A stretch of 64,000 bases of DNA, taken from contig NZ_CP104144.1 of the NCBI RefSeq assembly GCF_025200715.1, positions 1,302,001 to 1,366,000 on the forward strand. Direction: 5' to 3'. Below the pieces are notes generated by a model that worked only from the letters and a program-made list of their open reading frames with translations, ran no database searches and had not been told where the DNA came from. The DNA is from Rhizobium sullae (GTDB lineage Bacteria > Pseudomonadota > Alphaproteobacteria > Rhizobiales > Rhizobiaceae). Shown one piece after another: positions 44,790-53,743 of the stretch (position 1 is the first letter of the stretch; each line of letters begins with the position of its first letter). The position numbers and the translations under genes are program-made.

Positions 44790-45302
44790 CTATGACTTCG
44801 GCGCCCGCGGCTCGAACACGATATAGGGCGTCTTGGGTGGGTGGCCTGGCGGAGCATAGTCCGGGACAGGGTTGTCGTCTGCCGGCAGCGAGAGCACAAA
44901 TCGATGGATGGCGCGCAGGTCGGCCTCTGTCATGGCACGCAAGTTAAACCATGGCATGGGGGGCCGTGTCTTGGTCGTTTGCGCGAGCTCGACCCAGTCG
45001 TCCTCGCTCATCGTGCGCAAAAGGCGGCGAAGATTCGACGGATAGGTGGTTCCCCACGGCCCGTTGAAGCCGAGGCGATCGCCAACCAGCCACCGATGCT
45101 CAGGCACGTCGCCGGCCTTTGCCAGATAGCCTGGCGTATGGCAGTCGTTGCAGCCGCCGATTTTGACCAAGTATCGGCCGCGCTCGATCGAGTCGTCGGC
45201 CGTGGCTGCGCCTACCCCTGCCCCGGTCCAGTGGAATGTCGTGATCGTCAGAATTCCGCCCAGGCTGAGGGCGGCAATTCCTATTGGAGCCCATCGTGTC
45301 AT
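44790..45302 (-). CDS. Membrane-anchored or secreted c-type cytochrome
   Basis: About 170 residues from ATG 45302 (AGGGA eight bases upstream). An N-terminal hydrophobic segment (WAPIGIAALSLGGILTI) is a signal or anchor. One haem site, GGCNDCHTPG, and a later Met in PPMPWFNLRAM that may be the axial ligand are seen; it is mono-haem. It would carry electrons in the periplasm. It lies between two methyltransferase genes, an unusual place. An earlier in-frame ATG at 45329 is possible. Confidence 0.8.
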   Translation of the reverse strand: MTRWAPIGIAALSLGGILTITTFHWTGAGVGAATADDSIERGRYLVKIGGCNDCHTPGYLAKAGDVPEHRWLVGDRLGFNGPWGTTYPSNLRRLLRTMSEDDWVELAQTTKTRPPMPWFNLRAMTEADLRAIHRFVLSLPADDNPVPDYAPPGHPPKTPYIVFEPRAPKS

Positions 45303-45332
45303 CAGCTTTTCCCTGTGCTCAGCCGCCATCGG

Positions 45333-46379
45333 CTACTTGATTCCCACGATCATCGAATGGGGGCCGGCGAGATGTTCGAAGCGCACGTCGGTAAAACCTG
45401 CCTCACGCATCCAGCCAATGCCGTTGGCGCGGGTGTAATCGAACCCGCCCCGCGTATTGACCAGCATATTGAGGCTCATCAGCAGCCCTGCGGCGTTCTG
45501 CCTTCGCTCGTCGTCGATGATCTGGTCGTGGACGATGAGCGCGCCGCGCTTCGGCAAGGCTGCGTAAGCCTTCGCCAGCAGCGTGCGCTTCACCTCAAGA
45601 TTCCAGTCGTGAAGGATATGCCCCATCACCAGCACGTCGGCCGGAGGAAGCGGCTCCTTCAGGAAATCGCCGGGATGGAACCGGAGCCGGTCGGCAAGTC
45701 CGCGCCGCTCCGCATAGGCCTCGAATACCGGCCGCATCGGCGGCAGGTCGTAGCCGCCGCCTGTCAGGTGCGGATGGGCGCTGGCGATCTCGACGGGAAC
45801 CCTGCCCTCGGCGGTGCCGATGTCGATAAAGGTGCGATAGTCTGTCCAGGGGAACCGCCGGGCAAGCGCCTCAGCGGCCTGAAGACTGCCGCCGGTCATC
45901 GCCTGCGCGAACATGACCAGATTGTCCGGATTGGAATAGAGCATGTCGAAGAGGTCTTCGTCGTCTTCGGTGCCGTTCTGCGGCTTGCCGGTCCTGAGCG
46001 CTTCGGTAAGCGAGGCCCAGTTGGCGTAGATCCGCGTGGCGGCCACGGCGAGCATTCCGCCCACATAGGTCGGCTTGCCGCGGTCGAGATAGCGGTCGGT
46101 CGCCGGGGTATTTCGATAGATGTCGCCCTCGCGCTCTAGCATGCCGAGCGCGACAAGCGCGTCGAGGAAATCCCGCGCTCCGCGCCGATGCAATCCAAGG
46201 CGCTTTTGCAAGGCTTCCCCATCAAGAGGTCCGGAGGCCAGCTCCGTGAAAAGCCCGAGTTCGACGGCGCTTAGCAACGTCTTCGATGCCCAGAAACCGA
46301 GACCGAGCTGCAGGATGCCTTCCGGCGAACAAGCTTCGCTCTCCGCAACTGTCATGTGATTAGCAGCTGTAGTGCTCAT
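45333..46379 (-). CDS. O-methyltransferase (acetylserotonin/hydroxyindole-type)
   Basis: 348 residues from ATG 46379, five bases after GGAGG. A dimerisation domain of helical type (ILQLGLGFWASKTLLSAVELGLF, given as consecutive shorter segments) precedes the catalytic domain with FIDIGTAEGRVPVEIA, GDFLKEPLPPADVLVMGHILHDW and LIVHDQII. It belongs to the plant-like O-methyltransferase-2 family. The HDW motif contains the usual catalytic His. Substrate unknown, probably a small aromatic or hydroxylated metabolite. It starts 80 bases after a small upstream gene. Confidence 0.85.
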   Translation of the reverse strand: MSTTAANHMTVAESEACSPEGILQLGLGFWASKTLLSAVELGLFTELASGPLDGEALQKRLGLHRRGARDFLDALVALGMLEREGDIYRNTPATDRYLDRGKPTYVGGMLAVAATRIYANWASLTEALRTGKPQNGTEDDEDLFDMLYSNPDNLVMFAQAMTGGSLQAAEALARRFPWTDYRTFIDIGTAEGRVPVEIASAHPHLTGGGYDLPPMRPVFEAYAERRGLADRLRFHPGDFLKEPLPPADVLVMGHILHDWNLEVKRTLLAKAYAALPKRGALIVHDQIIDDERRQNAAGLLMSLNMLVNTRGGFDYTRANGIGWMREAGFTDVRFEHLAGPHSMIVGIK

Positions 46380-46458
46380 CGGTGCCTCCATGTCATGCGC
46401 GGCCGCGCGACAGGCCTGGCTGGACCGGTTGTCGCGTTCCGCAGATAGGCGAGGTGTT

Positions 46459-46650
46459 TTATCGAGCGACGCGGCGCCGATGGCGCCTTCTGAGTGAGGC
46501 GTCGAGTTTCTCGTGGAGAGGCTGCAGCCGCGACTGAATGTCAGGATCGGTCACACGCCTACCGGCCCTTCTTGCGGAAATCTCGATTCCCTTGATCTGC
46601 CCTTCAAGCGCTCTGCGCACTTCGTGCGGAAAGATGCCGTTTCGATACAT
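46459..46650 (-). CDS. Small basic protein of unknown function
   Basis: 63 residues from ATG 46650 (GAGGAG seven bases upstream), starting MYRNGIFPHEVRRALEGQIKG and rich in Arg (LRRRHRRRVAR at the end). No membrane segment. No family recognised. It leads the O-methyltransferase gene in the same transcript and follows the kinase gene by 136 bases. A clean palindrome lies in front. The strong ribosome site and Arg-rich tail support a real gene. Confidence 0.6.
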   Translation of the reverse strand: MYRNGIFPHEVRRALEGQIKGIEISARRAGRRVTDPDIQSRLQPLHEKLDASLRRRHRRRVAR

Positions 46651-46731
46651 TTTCACGCTCCTCGTTTGGAGTACGGAGCCCGATGATCGAACGATTGAGC
46701 TACGGGATGATTTCAATGGAATCGGAGTTTG

Positions 46732-46745
46732 ATTACAGCTGTAAT
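46732..46745. promoter_or_regulatory. 14-base palindrome ATTACAGCTGTAAT
   Basis: Perfect dyad in the gap between the kinase gene and the small basic protein gene, about 82-95 bases upstream of the latter. The size and position suit an operator bound by a dimeric regulator such as a TetR- or MarR-type protein. The regulator is not identifiable in the window. Confidence 0.55.
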
Positions 46746-46785
46746 GGCGGGAGGCCCCTTGCGCCGCAATTGCGGCGCCCCGGTC

Positions 46786-49290
46786 TTAATGAAGATGGTG
46801 GGCGAGACAGTGCGCGATCGCGTTCGACAGCAGCGGCTTCCTGATGACCTCGCTTATGCCTGCCGCCTTGAGCTGACGCGAACTCAGCGGACGGCCGTAT
46901 CCCGTCATCAGGACGATCGGCAGATCCTGCCGGATCTTGTGCAGTTGGCCGGAAAACTCGATGCCCGTCATCTCCGGCATGATCTCGTCCGTCAGCACCA
47001 GGTCGAAGCGTGCCGGATCGGTGCGGAATGCACTGAGAGCGGCAGGAGGCCGGTCGAAGCCGACCGGCTCGTAGCCGAGCGCGGCAAGCATCTCCTCGGC
47101 AAGCCGCACGAGCGGCGTATCGTCGTCCACGACAAGGATCGTCTCACCGTTGCCGTGGTGGACAGAAGTCTCGACGGTCTCGGCCTCATCTTCCTCCGGG
47201 GCGGCGCCTTCGATCCGCGGGAAATAGATCTCGAAGGTCGTGCCCTCGCCAATCTGGCTCTTCACGTCCACTGCGCCCCCGAGCGCGGCGATGATGCCGT
47301 GTACCGTCGAAAGGCCAAGCCCCGTGCCCTGCCCCGCCGGCTTGGTCGTGAAGAACGGCTCGAAGATGCGCTCCATGGTCGCTCGATCCATGCCGATGCC
47401 GGTATCCCTGACAGTCAGGCGAATGTAGTCGCCGGGAGGCATGTTGCCGTGCGACAGCGTCAAGGGCACTTCGGACTCCAGCGTACCGAGGTCGATCTCC
47501 AGCACACCGCGGTTGTTCATCGCCTGCGCTGCGTTCGTGCCGAGATTCATGACGACCTGCTGAAGCTCGGTCGGGTCGCCCATCATCGAGGCAGCCGCAG
47601 CCGCAAGACGTGTCTCCACCAAGAGTGTTGCGGGAAAGGAGGCGCGCAGCAGGCCGACCGTCTCCACGACGACGGGCTCCACCCGAAGGGGCTGATAGTG
47701 CCGCTCGCGGCGGCGGCCGAAGGCGAGAATTTGCTCCGTGACATTCTGCGCCCGCGCGCCGGCCTTCATGATCTGTTGCACATAGCTGCGCGCGCGCGAC
47801 TCCTTTAACAGGACCGCCAGCGCCATCTCGCCATAGCCGAGAATGGCCCCGAGGATATTGTTGAACTCGTGTGCGACGCCGCCGGCAAGCGTTCCGATCG
47901 CTTCCAGCCGCTGCGACTGGTTGAGGCGCGCCTGAAGCGCTTCGCGTTCGTGTTCGATGCGCTCGCGCGCGATTGCGTTTGCGAAAATCTCGGCTGCGGT
48001 GCGCAGGAGAGCAATGTCGTCGTCGGCCCAATGTTTCTCGTCCGTTACGGAATCGAGCGCCAGAAAGCCCAGCCGCTCGCCGGCATGCGACATCGGTATG
48101 CCGAGCCAGGCTCGCAGTTGATATGCCTGCAGGCGCGTCTTCTCCGGCCCCTCCGGAAGCTCGCTGACACGCGGAACGTAGATCGCGCCCTGACGCTCGT
48201 AGTCCTTCAGCGTCCAGGTCGACGCGAGCTCCAGAATATCCTCCGGCGGGCATGGCGGCGTGTTCACGCCCGGGCGGCGATAGGCGTAGCCGCCGTTGCC
48301 GTCGCAGGTGTGGCTGACGGCGATCTGCGCGCCATCTGGGCCGGCGTGCTCCACTAGGCGCTGGAGGCCCTTGCTAATGTCGGCACGGATCCGGCCACGC
48401 GGAAGATTGATGAACTCGGTCGAGATCGAGGCGATCAGGCGCTCGAAATCGAGCCGCTCCTTCAGGGTCTGCGCGTTGTGGCGCAGACGGACGAACAAAT
48501 AGGCGATATAACCCACGAGGACCAGCGCAGCGACATAAAGCAGCGCCTGAAACATTGCGGCGCGCGCGGCAGCCTGCCCATGTGCCTCGAGATAAACGTC
48601 CTGAAGCGCCCGTGCGCGCTCGCTCGTGGGGGAAGCCTGGAGGCGGGCGACAAGACCGTCGACTGCGGGCAGCGTCGTGACGATGAGCCGGCCGTGAGAG
48701 ACAAGCGAGCGGACCTCGCTTGCCAATGCCATGTCGAGGGATGGCCTGGCAAGCCTGTCGAGCGGGGCGGCAACGGCTCTTGCCGCCTCCGGTTGGGGAT
48801 CGTTGATAAACCGCGACATCGCGATCGTCAGAGCCCCGATCTCGACGGCTCGGAGACCGTCTCCTTCGGCAGCGAGCCGGCCGCTGGTGTAGTTGAAATA
48901 GTTCAGCGAGTTCTGGAGCAGCGCGTTGCTCGATTTGAAGGACTCGACGAGCGTTTCCTCGTCGCGCACCGCAGCGGCCACGTCGGCGACGCGCCGATCG
49001 ATCTCAACCCTCGCTTCACCGCTTGCGACCTCGCTGGCGGCCGCCAAGCTCGCCATCGCCTCATCGAGCCTCGCAATCGCACGGACGAGCGGATCGTAGC
49101 TGCGCAGAAGTCCCGCCCGGGCCCGCAGCACGTCACGCTGGAGGGCCGCGTTGTACAGGATGACGGTTCTCACCGCATCGAGCGTGCGTTCGTGGCGCTG
49201 AGTGTCAGGCGCCGCACCTTGTACCAGCAGGTAGGTGAGCATGATGAGCAGGCCGGCAACGATCGCGGCCAGGGGACGCAGCGACGTCAT
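46786..49290 (-). CDS. VirA-like hybrid sensor histidine kinase
   Basis: 834 residues. A membrane helix (about 10-25), a helical periplasmic region (30-245) with QRDVLRARAGLL and NALLQNSLNYFNY as in VirA, a second helix (250-268), a GAF-like domain with GIPMSHAGERLGFLALDS, a kinase core with His474 in LAGGVAHEFNNIL, the ATP-binding region with GTGLGLSTVHGI, and a C-terminal receiver with VVDDDTPLV and Asp768 in LTDEIMPEMTG. The length and His position parallel VirA of Agrobacterium, whose phosphorylated residue is also His474. It overlaps the peroxidase gene (ATGA). Its likely partner is the divergent VirG-like regulator. Confidence 0.9.
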   Translation of the reverse strand: MTSLRPLAAIVAGLLIMLTYLLVQGAAPDTQRHERTLDAVRTVILYNAALQRDVLRARAGLLRSYDPLVRAIARLDEAMASLAAASEVASGEARVEIDRRVADVAAAVRDEETLVESFKSSNALLQNSLNYFNYTSGRLAAEGDGLRAVEIGALTIAMSRFINDPQPEAARAVAAPLDRLARPSLDMALASEVRSLVSHGRLIVTTLPAVDGLVARLQASPTSERARALQDVYLEAHGQAAARAAMFQALLYVAALVLVGYIAYLFVRLRHNAQTLKERLDFERLIASISTEFINLPRGRIRADISKGLQRLVEHAGPDGAQIAVSHTCDGNGGYAYRRPGVNTPPCPPEDILELASTWTLKDYERQGAIYVPRVSELPEGPEKTRLQAYQLRAWLGIPMSHAGERLGFLALDSVTDEKHWADDDIALLRTAAEIFANAIARERIEHEREALQARLNQSQRLEAIGTLAGGVAHEFNNILGAILGYGEMALAVLLKESRARSYVQQIMKAGARAQNVTEQILAFGRRRERHYQPLRVEPVVVETVGLLRASFPATLLVETRLAAAAASMMGDPTELQQVVMNLGTNAAQAMNNRGVLEIDLGTLESEVPLTLSHGNMPPGDYIRLTVRDTGIGMDRATMERIFEPFFTTKPAGQGTGLGLSTVHGIIAALGGAVDVKSQIGEGTTFEIYFPRIEGAAPEEDEAETVETSVHHGNGETILVVDDDTPLVRLAEEMLAALGYEPVGFDRPPAALSAFRTDPARFDLVLTDEIMPEMTGIEFSGQLHKIRQDLPIVLMTGYGRPLSSRQLKAAGISEVIRKPLLSNAIAHCLAHHLH

Positions 49291-50306
49291 TGCTCGAGAC
49301 GCTCGGCTGCGCTGGTCAGCGGCCGGCCGCGATATTCACCGGTCAACGTGCCCAGGAATTTGACGATGAGATCGGCATCGCGCTGATCGAGCTCCCGGCC
49401 GAGCTGGTTACGCGCCATGATCTTCACCGCCTCGCCGAGGGATCCGGTGCGGCCGTCGTGAAAATACGGAGACGTCACGGCAACATTGCGCAAGCTGGGG
49501 ACACGGAACACATGTCGGTCGGCCTCGGCGCGGGTGATCGCGAAGCGGCCCTGATCCGCCTCCGAGAGTGCTTTCTGGCCGGCAAACGGATCCTGGAAGA
49601 TGCCGAATTTCTGGAAAAGGTTGCCGCCCACATTTGCGCCCTGGTGGCACGCGACGCACCCATATGCCTTGAAGAGCTGATAGCCGTGCTCTTCGTCCGC
49701 CGTGATGGCGTCGCGCTCGCCCTTGAGATAGCGGTCGAAGCGCGCATCGGGCGTGATCAGCGACCGCTGGAAGACGGCCAGCGCGTCGAGCACCGTCGCC
49801 CTGCTGGCAGCCTCGCCGTAGATCCTGGCAAAGCGCTCTGCATAATTCCGGTCGGAGCGCAGCTTCGGCAGCAATTCATCCCAGCTCGTGTTCATGAGCT
49901 TGTCATCGAGCAGGACCGCCTCGTTCTGCTCCTCAAAGGTGTCGAAATTGCCGCGCCAATTCAGCCGGAAGCTGAAGGCCGAATTGAAGACGGTCGGGGC
50001 ATTGAAATCGAGCGATTCTCCGTCTGCTGCCACGGAGCGGGCCTGGCCGTCGTCACCGCTGAGCTCGAGCCTGTGACAGGAGCTGCAGGCAAAGACACCG
50101 TCGTGCGACAGCCTGGCGTCGTGGAACAGACCCTCGCCAAGCGCAATCTTCGCCTGGTCGGAAGGCCCGGCCGCTACGAGCGGAGCAATCGGCTCTTCGG
50201 GCAAGGGCGCAGGCTGTTTCATCAGGGCCAGCGCCGGTGCCGCCATTGCCAGGCAAAGCGGAACAAAAAGCCCCGCCCAATCCTTACCAATATGCCCATG
50301 CGTCAT
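49287..50306 (-). CDS. Di-haem cytochrome c peroxidase
   Basis: 339 residues with a signal peptide (LFVPLCLAMAAPALALM) and two haem sites, CSSCH (N-terminal) and CVACH (middle), the CcpA/MauG architecture. Periplasmic reduction of hydrogen peroxide is the family role, though MauG-like members modify other proteins. The stop overlaps the kinase start by four bases, so both are translated together, linking this enzyme to the signalling pair. A divergent VirG-like gene starts 127 bases away. Confidence 0.88.
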   Translation of the reverse strand: MTHGHIGKDWAGLFVPLCLAMAAPALALMKQPAPLPEEPIAPLVAAGPSDQAKIALGEGLFHDARLSHDGVFACSSCHRLELSGDDGQARSVAADGESLDFNAPTVFNSAFSFRLNWRGNFDTFEEQNEAVLLDDKLMNTSWDELLPKLRSDRNYAERFARIYGEAASRATVLDALAVFQRSLITPDARFDRYLKGERDAITADEEHGYQLFKAYGCVACHQGANVGGNLFQKFGIFQDPFAGQKALSEADQGRFAITRAEADRHVFRVPSLRNVAVTSPYFHDGRTGSLGEAVKIMARNQLGRELDQRDADLIVKFLGTLTGEYRGRPLTSAAERLEQ

Positions 50307-50432
50307 CGAGCAAGCCTGTGGTAGGGGCGTTCGGCCGTGACGATTATCGGCACCCGGCCAATAAATCGCCGAAGATCGATGTTTAATAAAGCAGCGACTC
50401 GGCCAGAGGTTCCACGTTTGCGGACGGCGGAC

Positions 50433-51212
50433 ATGTCAGCTGCACAAAACACGCATCAGGATCAGCCGCCGAACGGCGGAGCCGAGCCGGGAACGGCATC
50501 GAAGCATATCCTCGTCGTTGACGACGATCCCGACATCCGCGATATGCTGACCAACTACCTCGTGGCCGAGAACTTCAAGGTCACCGCCGTCGCCGGCAGC
50601 CAAGCCATGGCGCGGATCTTCAGCGAACGGCCGGTGGACCTGTTGATCCTCGACATGAGGCTTGCCGGCGAAGACGGGCTCGACATCATGCGCCAGCTTG
50701 GCAGCCCGCCGGAGGCCCCCATCATCATCATCACTGGCCACCGGCGCGACGAGGCGGACCGCATCGTCGGCCTGGAGCTCGGAGCCGACGACTACATCAC
50801 GAAGCCCTTCAGCCTCAGGGAGCTGCTCGCGCGGGTTCGCGCCGTGCTCCGGCGATCGCAGGTGGCACAGCGGCATTCGGGCAGCAAGAAGCGGGTACGA
50901 TGCCGCTTCGCCGGCTGGGAGCTCGACATGCGCACGCGGCGCCTGATATCGCCGGCCGGCGAACCAACGCCGCTGACCACCGGCGAGTTCAACCTGCTTG
51001 CCGCGTTTCTGCAGTCGCCGCAGCAAATCCTCAGCCGCGAGCAGCTTCTCATTGCGAGCCGGATGCACGACGAGGAGGTGTTCGACCGCAGCATCGACGT
51101 GCAGATCCTGCGCCTGCGCCGCAAGCTCGAGGTCAACCCCAGCGAGCCGAAGCTCATCACCACCGAGCGGGGCGCCGGCTACATGTTCGCCACTGCCGTC
51201 GAGCTGCTGTGA
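50433..51212 (+). CDS. VirG-like OmpR-family response regulator
   Basis: 259 residues from ATG 50433; earlier in-frame starts at 50337 (GTG) and 50379 (ATG) would lengthen the N terminus. The receiver domain has VVDDDPDI, the phospho-Asp in LILDMRLAGEDGLD, and ITKPFSLRELLARVR; the DNA-binding winged helix ends with RRKLEVNPSEPKLITTERGAGYMF. It resembles VirG, including FKVTAVAGS near residue 45. Divergent from the peroxidase-kinase operon, it is the likely output of the kinase. Confidence 0.88.
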   Translation: MSAAQNTHQDQPPNGGAEPGTASKHILVVDDDPDIRDMLTNYLVAENFKVTAVAGSQAMARIFSERPVDLLILDMRLAGEDGLDIMRQLGSPPEAPIIIITGHRRDEADRIVGLELGADDYITKPFSLRELLARVRAVLRRSQVAQRHSGSKKRVRCRFAGWELDMRTRRLISPAGEPTPLTTGEFNLLAAFLQSPQQILSREQLLIASRMHDEEVFDRSIDVQILRLRRKLEVNPSEPKLITTERGAGYMFATAVELL

Positions 51213-51513
51213 TGTTGTTGTCGTATTCCGCTTTCATTCCCATAGGTGCTCGCGGAGTGAAAGGTCGAAGCAAGCGCGAAGCATCGGCCGAGTTGATGGT
51301 GAGGCATGAGGCGGTCGTAGTACGAATTGGACGGACAGCGTAGGATGCTCCCGTACGGTTTGCTCATCAAAAGTCCGCGATTAGGTACTGCCACCAACCA
51401 TCGAATTGCGAATCTCTAGCCTTAAGATAAAGGGCGCCGTCGCGCGAATGTTTCACGTCCCATTGACCTTTCCTCGTTACTATTCCCGGTCTCTGCAATA
51501 TTGAAGACAAACC
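51213..51513. other. Intergenic stretch without a supported gene
   Basis: Between the VirG-like gene and the DUF1275 gene nothing is recognisable. A minus-strand frame ending at 51367 gives RDGALYLKARDSQFDGWWQY, possibly a small peptide or chance, with GAGGAAAGG in front but no convincing start. The ATT-rich segment near 51460-51513 probably holds the promoter of the next gene. Confidence 0.4.
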
Positions 51514-52245
51514 ATGCTGATCCGCCAAGGGCACGAACGTAACGACCAGATTGACAGAAAGCTTGCCTCTTGCCTGGCGGCGATAGCCGGCGCGCTCAAC
51601 GCGGCTGCATTTTACGCAGTCGGCTTCTTTTCCGCGAATATGACCGGAAACGTCTCCACCTTTTCCGACCATATTGCCGTCGGCGCGTGGCTTTCTGCCC
51701 TGTTTTACCTTGCGATCATCGTCACCTTCATCCTGGGCGCGACCGTCTCGACGCTGCTCATCAATGCCGGGCGCCGACGCAATATGCATGCGATCTACGC
51801 TTACAGTATCTTGACGGAAGGGATACTGCTTGCAGTACTCGGCTGTGCCGATCTTTGGCTGCTCGGAGAATGGCGCGCACCGGTTCTGGTGATTGGCCTC
51901 GCTTTTCTCATGGGCCTTCAAAATGCAGTCGTCACGCGCATTTCTAACGCGCGGGTGAGGACTACGCATATTTCGGGCATGGCAACCGATATCGGCATCG
52001 AGCTTGGAACGGCGTTCGACATCCTGCGCGGAAGCGAGCGGCCGAGTGAGGCGCAACAGAACCGTGCCAAGCTCCTTTTGCATGCCCAGACGATCCTTGC
52101 CTTCCTGTTCGGCGGGATCCTGGGCGTCCTGGTCTATCGCGCCGCCGGCGGCTTCCTGCTTATCGCAACTGCTGCACTGTTGCTGGCGATTGCCATGACC
52201 GGCATTTCCCGCGTGCGGCAGCAGCGCGCGCAGGCCACTTCGTGA
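51514..52245 (+). CDS. DUF1275 (YoaK) family membrane protein
   Basis: 243 residues, six or seven helices, with AAIAGALNAAAFYAVGFFSANMTGN near the start (given as one family block in pieces: AGALNAAAFYAVGFFS, ANMTGNVS) and RTTHISGMATDIG in the middle, both characteristic of DUF1275. Function is unknown, possibly a transporter. The start is ATG 51514. Confidence 0.85.
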   Translation: MLIRQGHERNDQIDRKLASCLAAIAGALNAAAFYAVGFFSANMTGNVSTFSDHIAVGAWLSALFYLAIIVTFILGATVSTLLINAGRRRNMHAIYAYSILTEGILLAVLGCADLWLLGEWRAPVLVIGLAFLMGLQNAVVTRISNARVRTTHISGMATDIGIELGTAFDILRGSERPSEAQQNRAKLLLHAQTILAFLFGGILGVLVYRAAGGFLLIATAALLLAIAMTGISRVRQQRAQATS

Positions 52246-52594
52246 CTGCTCCGTAACTATCTCGCTCAGCGCCTTCGGCGTGTCCGATCTGACCCGTGAG
52301 GACAGCGACATGTTCGCTGGGCGCGCGCCACATGTCGATTTATTCCTGACAGATCCTCTGCTGCGTTCGAAAAAATCCGGCGAAAATGCATCGTTAAGCG
52401 CCAGACTTAAAAGGGGAAGTTGAACTTTTCAGAACGACAAAAGCGACTTTGGGAATAGCCCTGCGCCACATCGGAAGCAAAGCTTTAAAAATTTACCGTA
52501 AGATGATGTTATGTAAGTAATATATCAATTAAAGATCGGTAGGTGGCCGCGGTGCGAAGCCATTTCGGCTGCGCGCGCACCGCATCGCGCTGCG
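52246..52594. other. Intergenic stretch with an AT-rich patch and a hairpin
   Basis: No gene is supported. An AT-rich patch (about 52480-52540) stands out from the surrounding GC-rich DNA. At 52549-52583 GCGGTGCG and CGCACCGC enclose an inner AGCC/GGCT stem, 12 bases past the stop of the minus-strand methyltransferase gene; it lacks a T-run but could end that transcript. Confidence 0.5.
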
Positions 52595-53200
52595 TCAGAG
52601 GCGCTGCAGGCAGAAGGAAAAATGCGCATCCGGATCCAGTGTCATATATTCGAAACGCCATGCGTATTCCGCGCAGAACTTGTTGACGGCTTCCACGACG
52701 CCATAAACGATCGGCTTTACGGTGTTACCGGTGCAGAAATCGTGGCCCGCAATGCGCCCGCCACGATTGACCTTGCTGTTTGCTAGGACCAGCTCCTTCC
52801 AGGTGAGATCGAAGGAATGGTCCGTGTCGATATAGAGCCAGTCGAAAAAACCGTCGTCGAACGTGCTCAAAGCGTCGAGCGACGTACCCTGCCTTATCAC
52901 CACCGTTCCGTCGGCTATTTCATCAGCGAATTTCTCGCTCACCGTCGTGATACCCGCCGAGTAGCGATCCATCCCCCACGGATCGATCAGGAACAGCTTT
53001 GCGGGGTGATTCCGCTTGAGAATTTCAGACGTGAACTCGCCTTCGGCGACCCCGATCTCGGCCGCAACTGCATGATTCGGAAGGCGATAGAGAAGCTCGT
53101 TTCGATCAGGCAGCAGCTTGGCGCCTTCGGTATGGACAAAATCGAGCTTTGTACGAGGTGTGCTGTTCCTTAGGCGTAGCCGCTCTTCGCGCGTTTTCAC
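52595..53200 (-). CDS. SAM-dependent methyltransferase
   Basis: 201 residues from GTG 53200, with GGAG six bases upstream; the longer frame begins without a ribosome site. The motifs AAEIGVAEGEFTSEIL, LIDPWGMD, DWLYIDTDHSFD and GGRIAGHDFC fit the methyltransferase-24 type. The gene lies between the DUF1275 gene and tRNA-Val. Substrate unknown; similar proteins occur beside glycan and small-molecule loci. Confidence 0.75.
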   Translation of the reverse strand: MKTREERLRLRNSTPRTKLDFVHTEGAKLLPDRNELLYRLPNHAVAAEIGVAEGEFTSEILKRNHPAKLFLIDPWGMDRYSAGITTVSEKFADEIADGTVVIRQGTSLDALSTFDDGFFDWLYIDTDHSFDLTWKELVLANSKVNRGGRIAGHDFCTGNTVKPIVYGVVEAVNKFCAEYAWRFEYMTLDPDAHFSFCLQRL

Positions 53201-53471
53201 TCTATGCTCCAGTACGGATGGTTTCTTCTGACACGGCACAACACCGGTGTTGCCGCGACCCAGCCCATCTCTATACGCAAGTCCCGCATCGCGAAAGCGT
53301 GCGAGACCAAGGAGTCGTCCTTTGCGGTTCACAATAATCTGACGCGTACGTGCATCGCACATGGCCTGATGATGGCGGGTTTGAAAAAATTGGAGAAAAA
53401 ACCCGGCGATGGTCTTGCAGTTCTGCGCCGATATCGGTAGAGAGCCTTCACGCTGGATGTTGCGGCATCGA

Positions 53472-53547
53472 GGGCGATTAGCTCAGTTGGTAGAGCGCCT
53501 CGTTTACACCGAGGATGTCGGGAGTTCGAGTCTCTCATCGCCCACCA
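53472..53547 (+). tRNA. tRNA-Val (UAC)
   Basis: 76-base cloverleaf: acceptor GGGCGAT pairing with ATCGCCC, D arm GCTC...GAGC, anticodon stem CCTCG/CGAGG around TTTACAC with anticodon TAC, T arm with GTTCGAG, and encoded ACCA end. It stands at the left border of the T6SS gene group. Confidence 0.97.
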
Positions 53548-53598
53548 TTCCTTTATTTACTCATTGATTATTCATCGCTTTTTCCCTCGTTTGTCTCA

Positions 53599-53627
53599 GC
53601 GAGCGATACCTCGTTGGTATCGTTCGC
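53599..53627. repeat. Hairpin downstream of tRNA-Val and the TssL/TssM-like gene
   Basis: GCGAGCGATACC pairs with GGTATCGTTCGC, one G-T wobble, around TCGTT. A second perfect pair, CGCCGCCTT (53654-53662) and AAGGCGGCG (53682-53690), follows. Both sit between the tRNA end and the stop of the convergent secretion gene. They may end both transcripts; no T-run is seen. Confidence 0.55.
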
Positions 53628-53743
53628 AAATCGCACTTCACCCTTGAACCCACCGCCGCCTTCTCGATGAAAAGCTTAAATAAGGCGGCGACGGCTCCGG
53701 ACCAGACGGCACGGGTATCGTGTGCAAAAATTCGAAATTGCAT

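Noticed and set aside
44841..46139. Plus-strand ORF of 432 codons opposite the cytochrome c and methyltransferase genes
   Set aside because: Spans two well-supported genes in antisense and shows no family motif.
46729..47808. Plus-strand ORF of 359 codons opposite the VirA-like kinase
   Set aside because: Shadow frame of the kinase, which has all catalytic motifs.
49290..50324. Plus-strand ORF of 344 codons opposite the peroxidase
   Set aside because: Exactly antisense to the peroxidase gene with two haem motifs; no domain in this frame.
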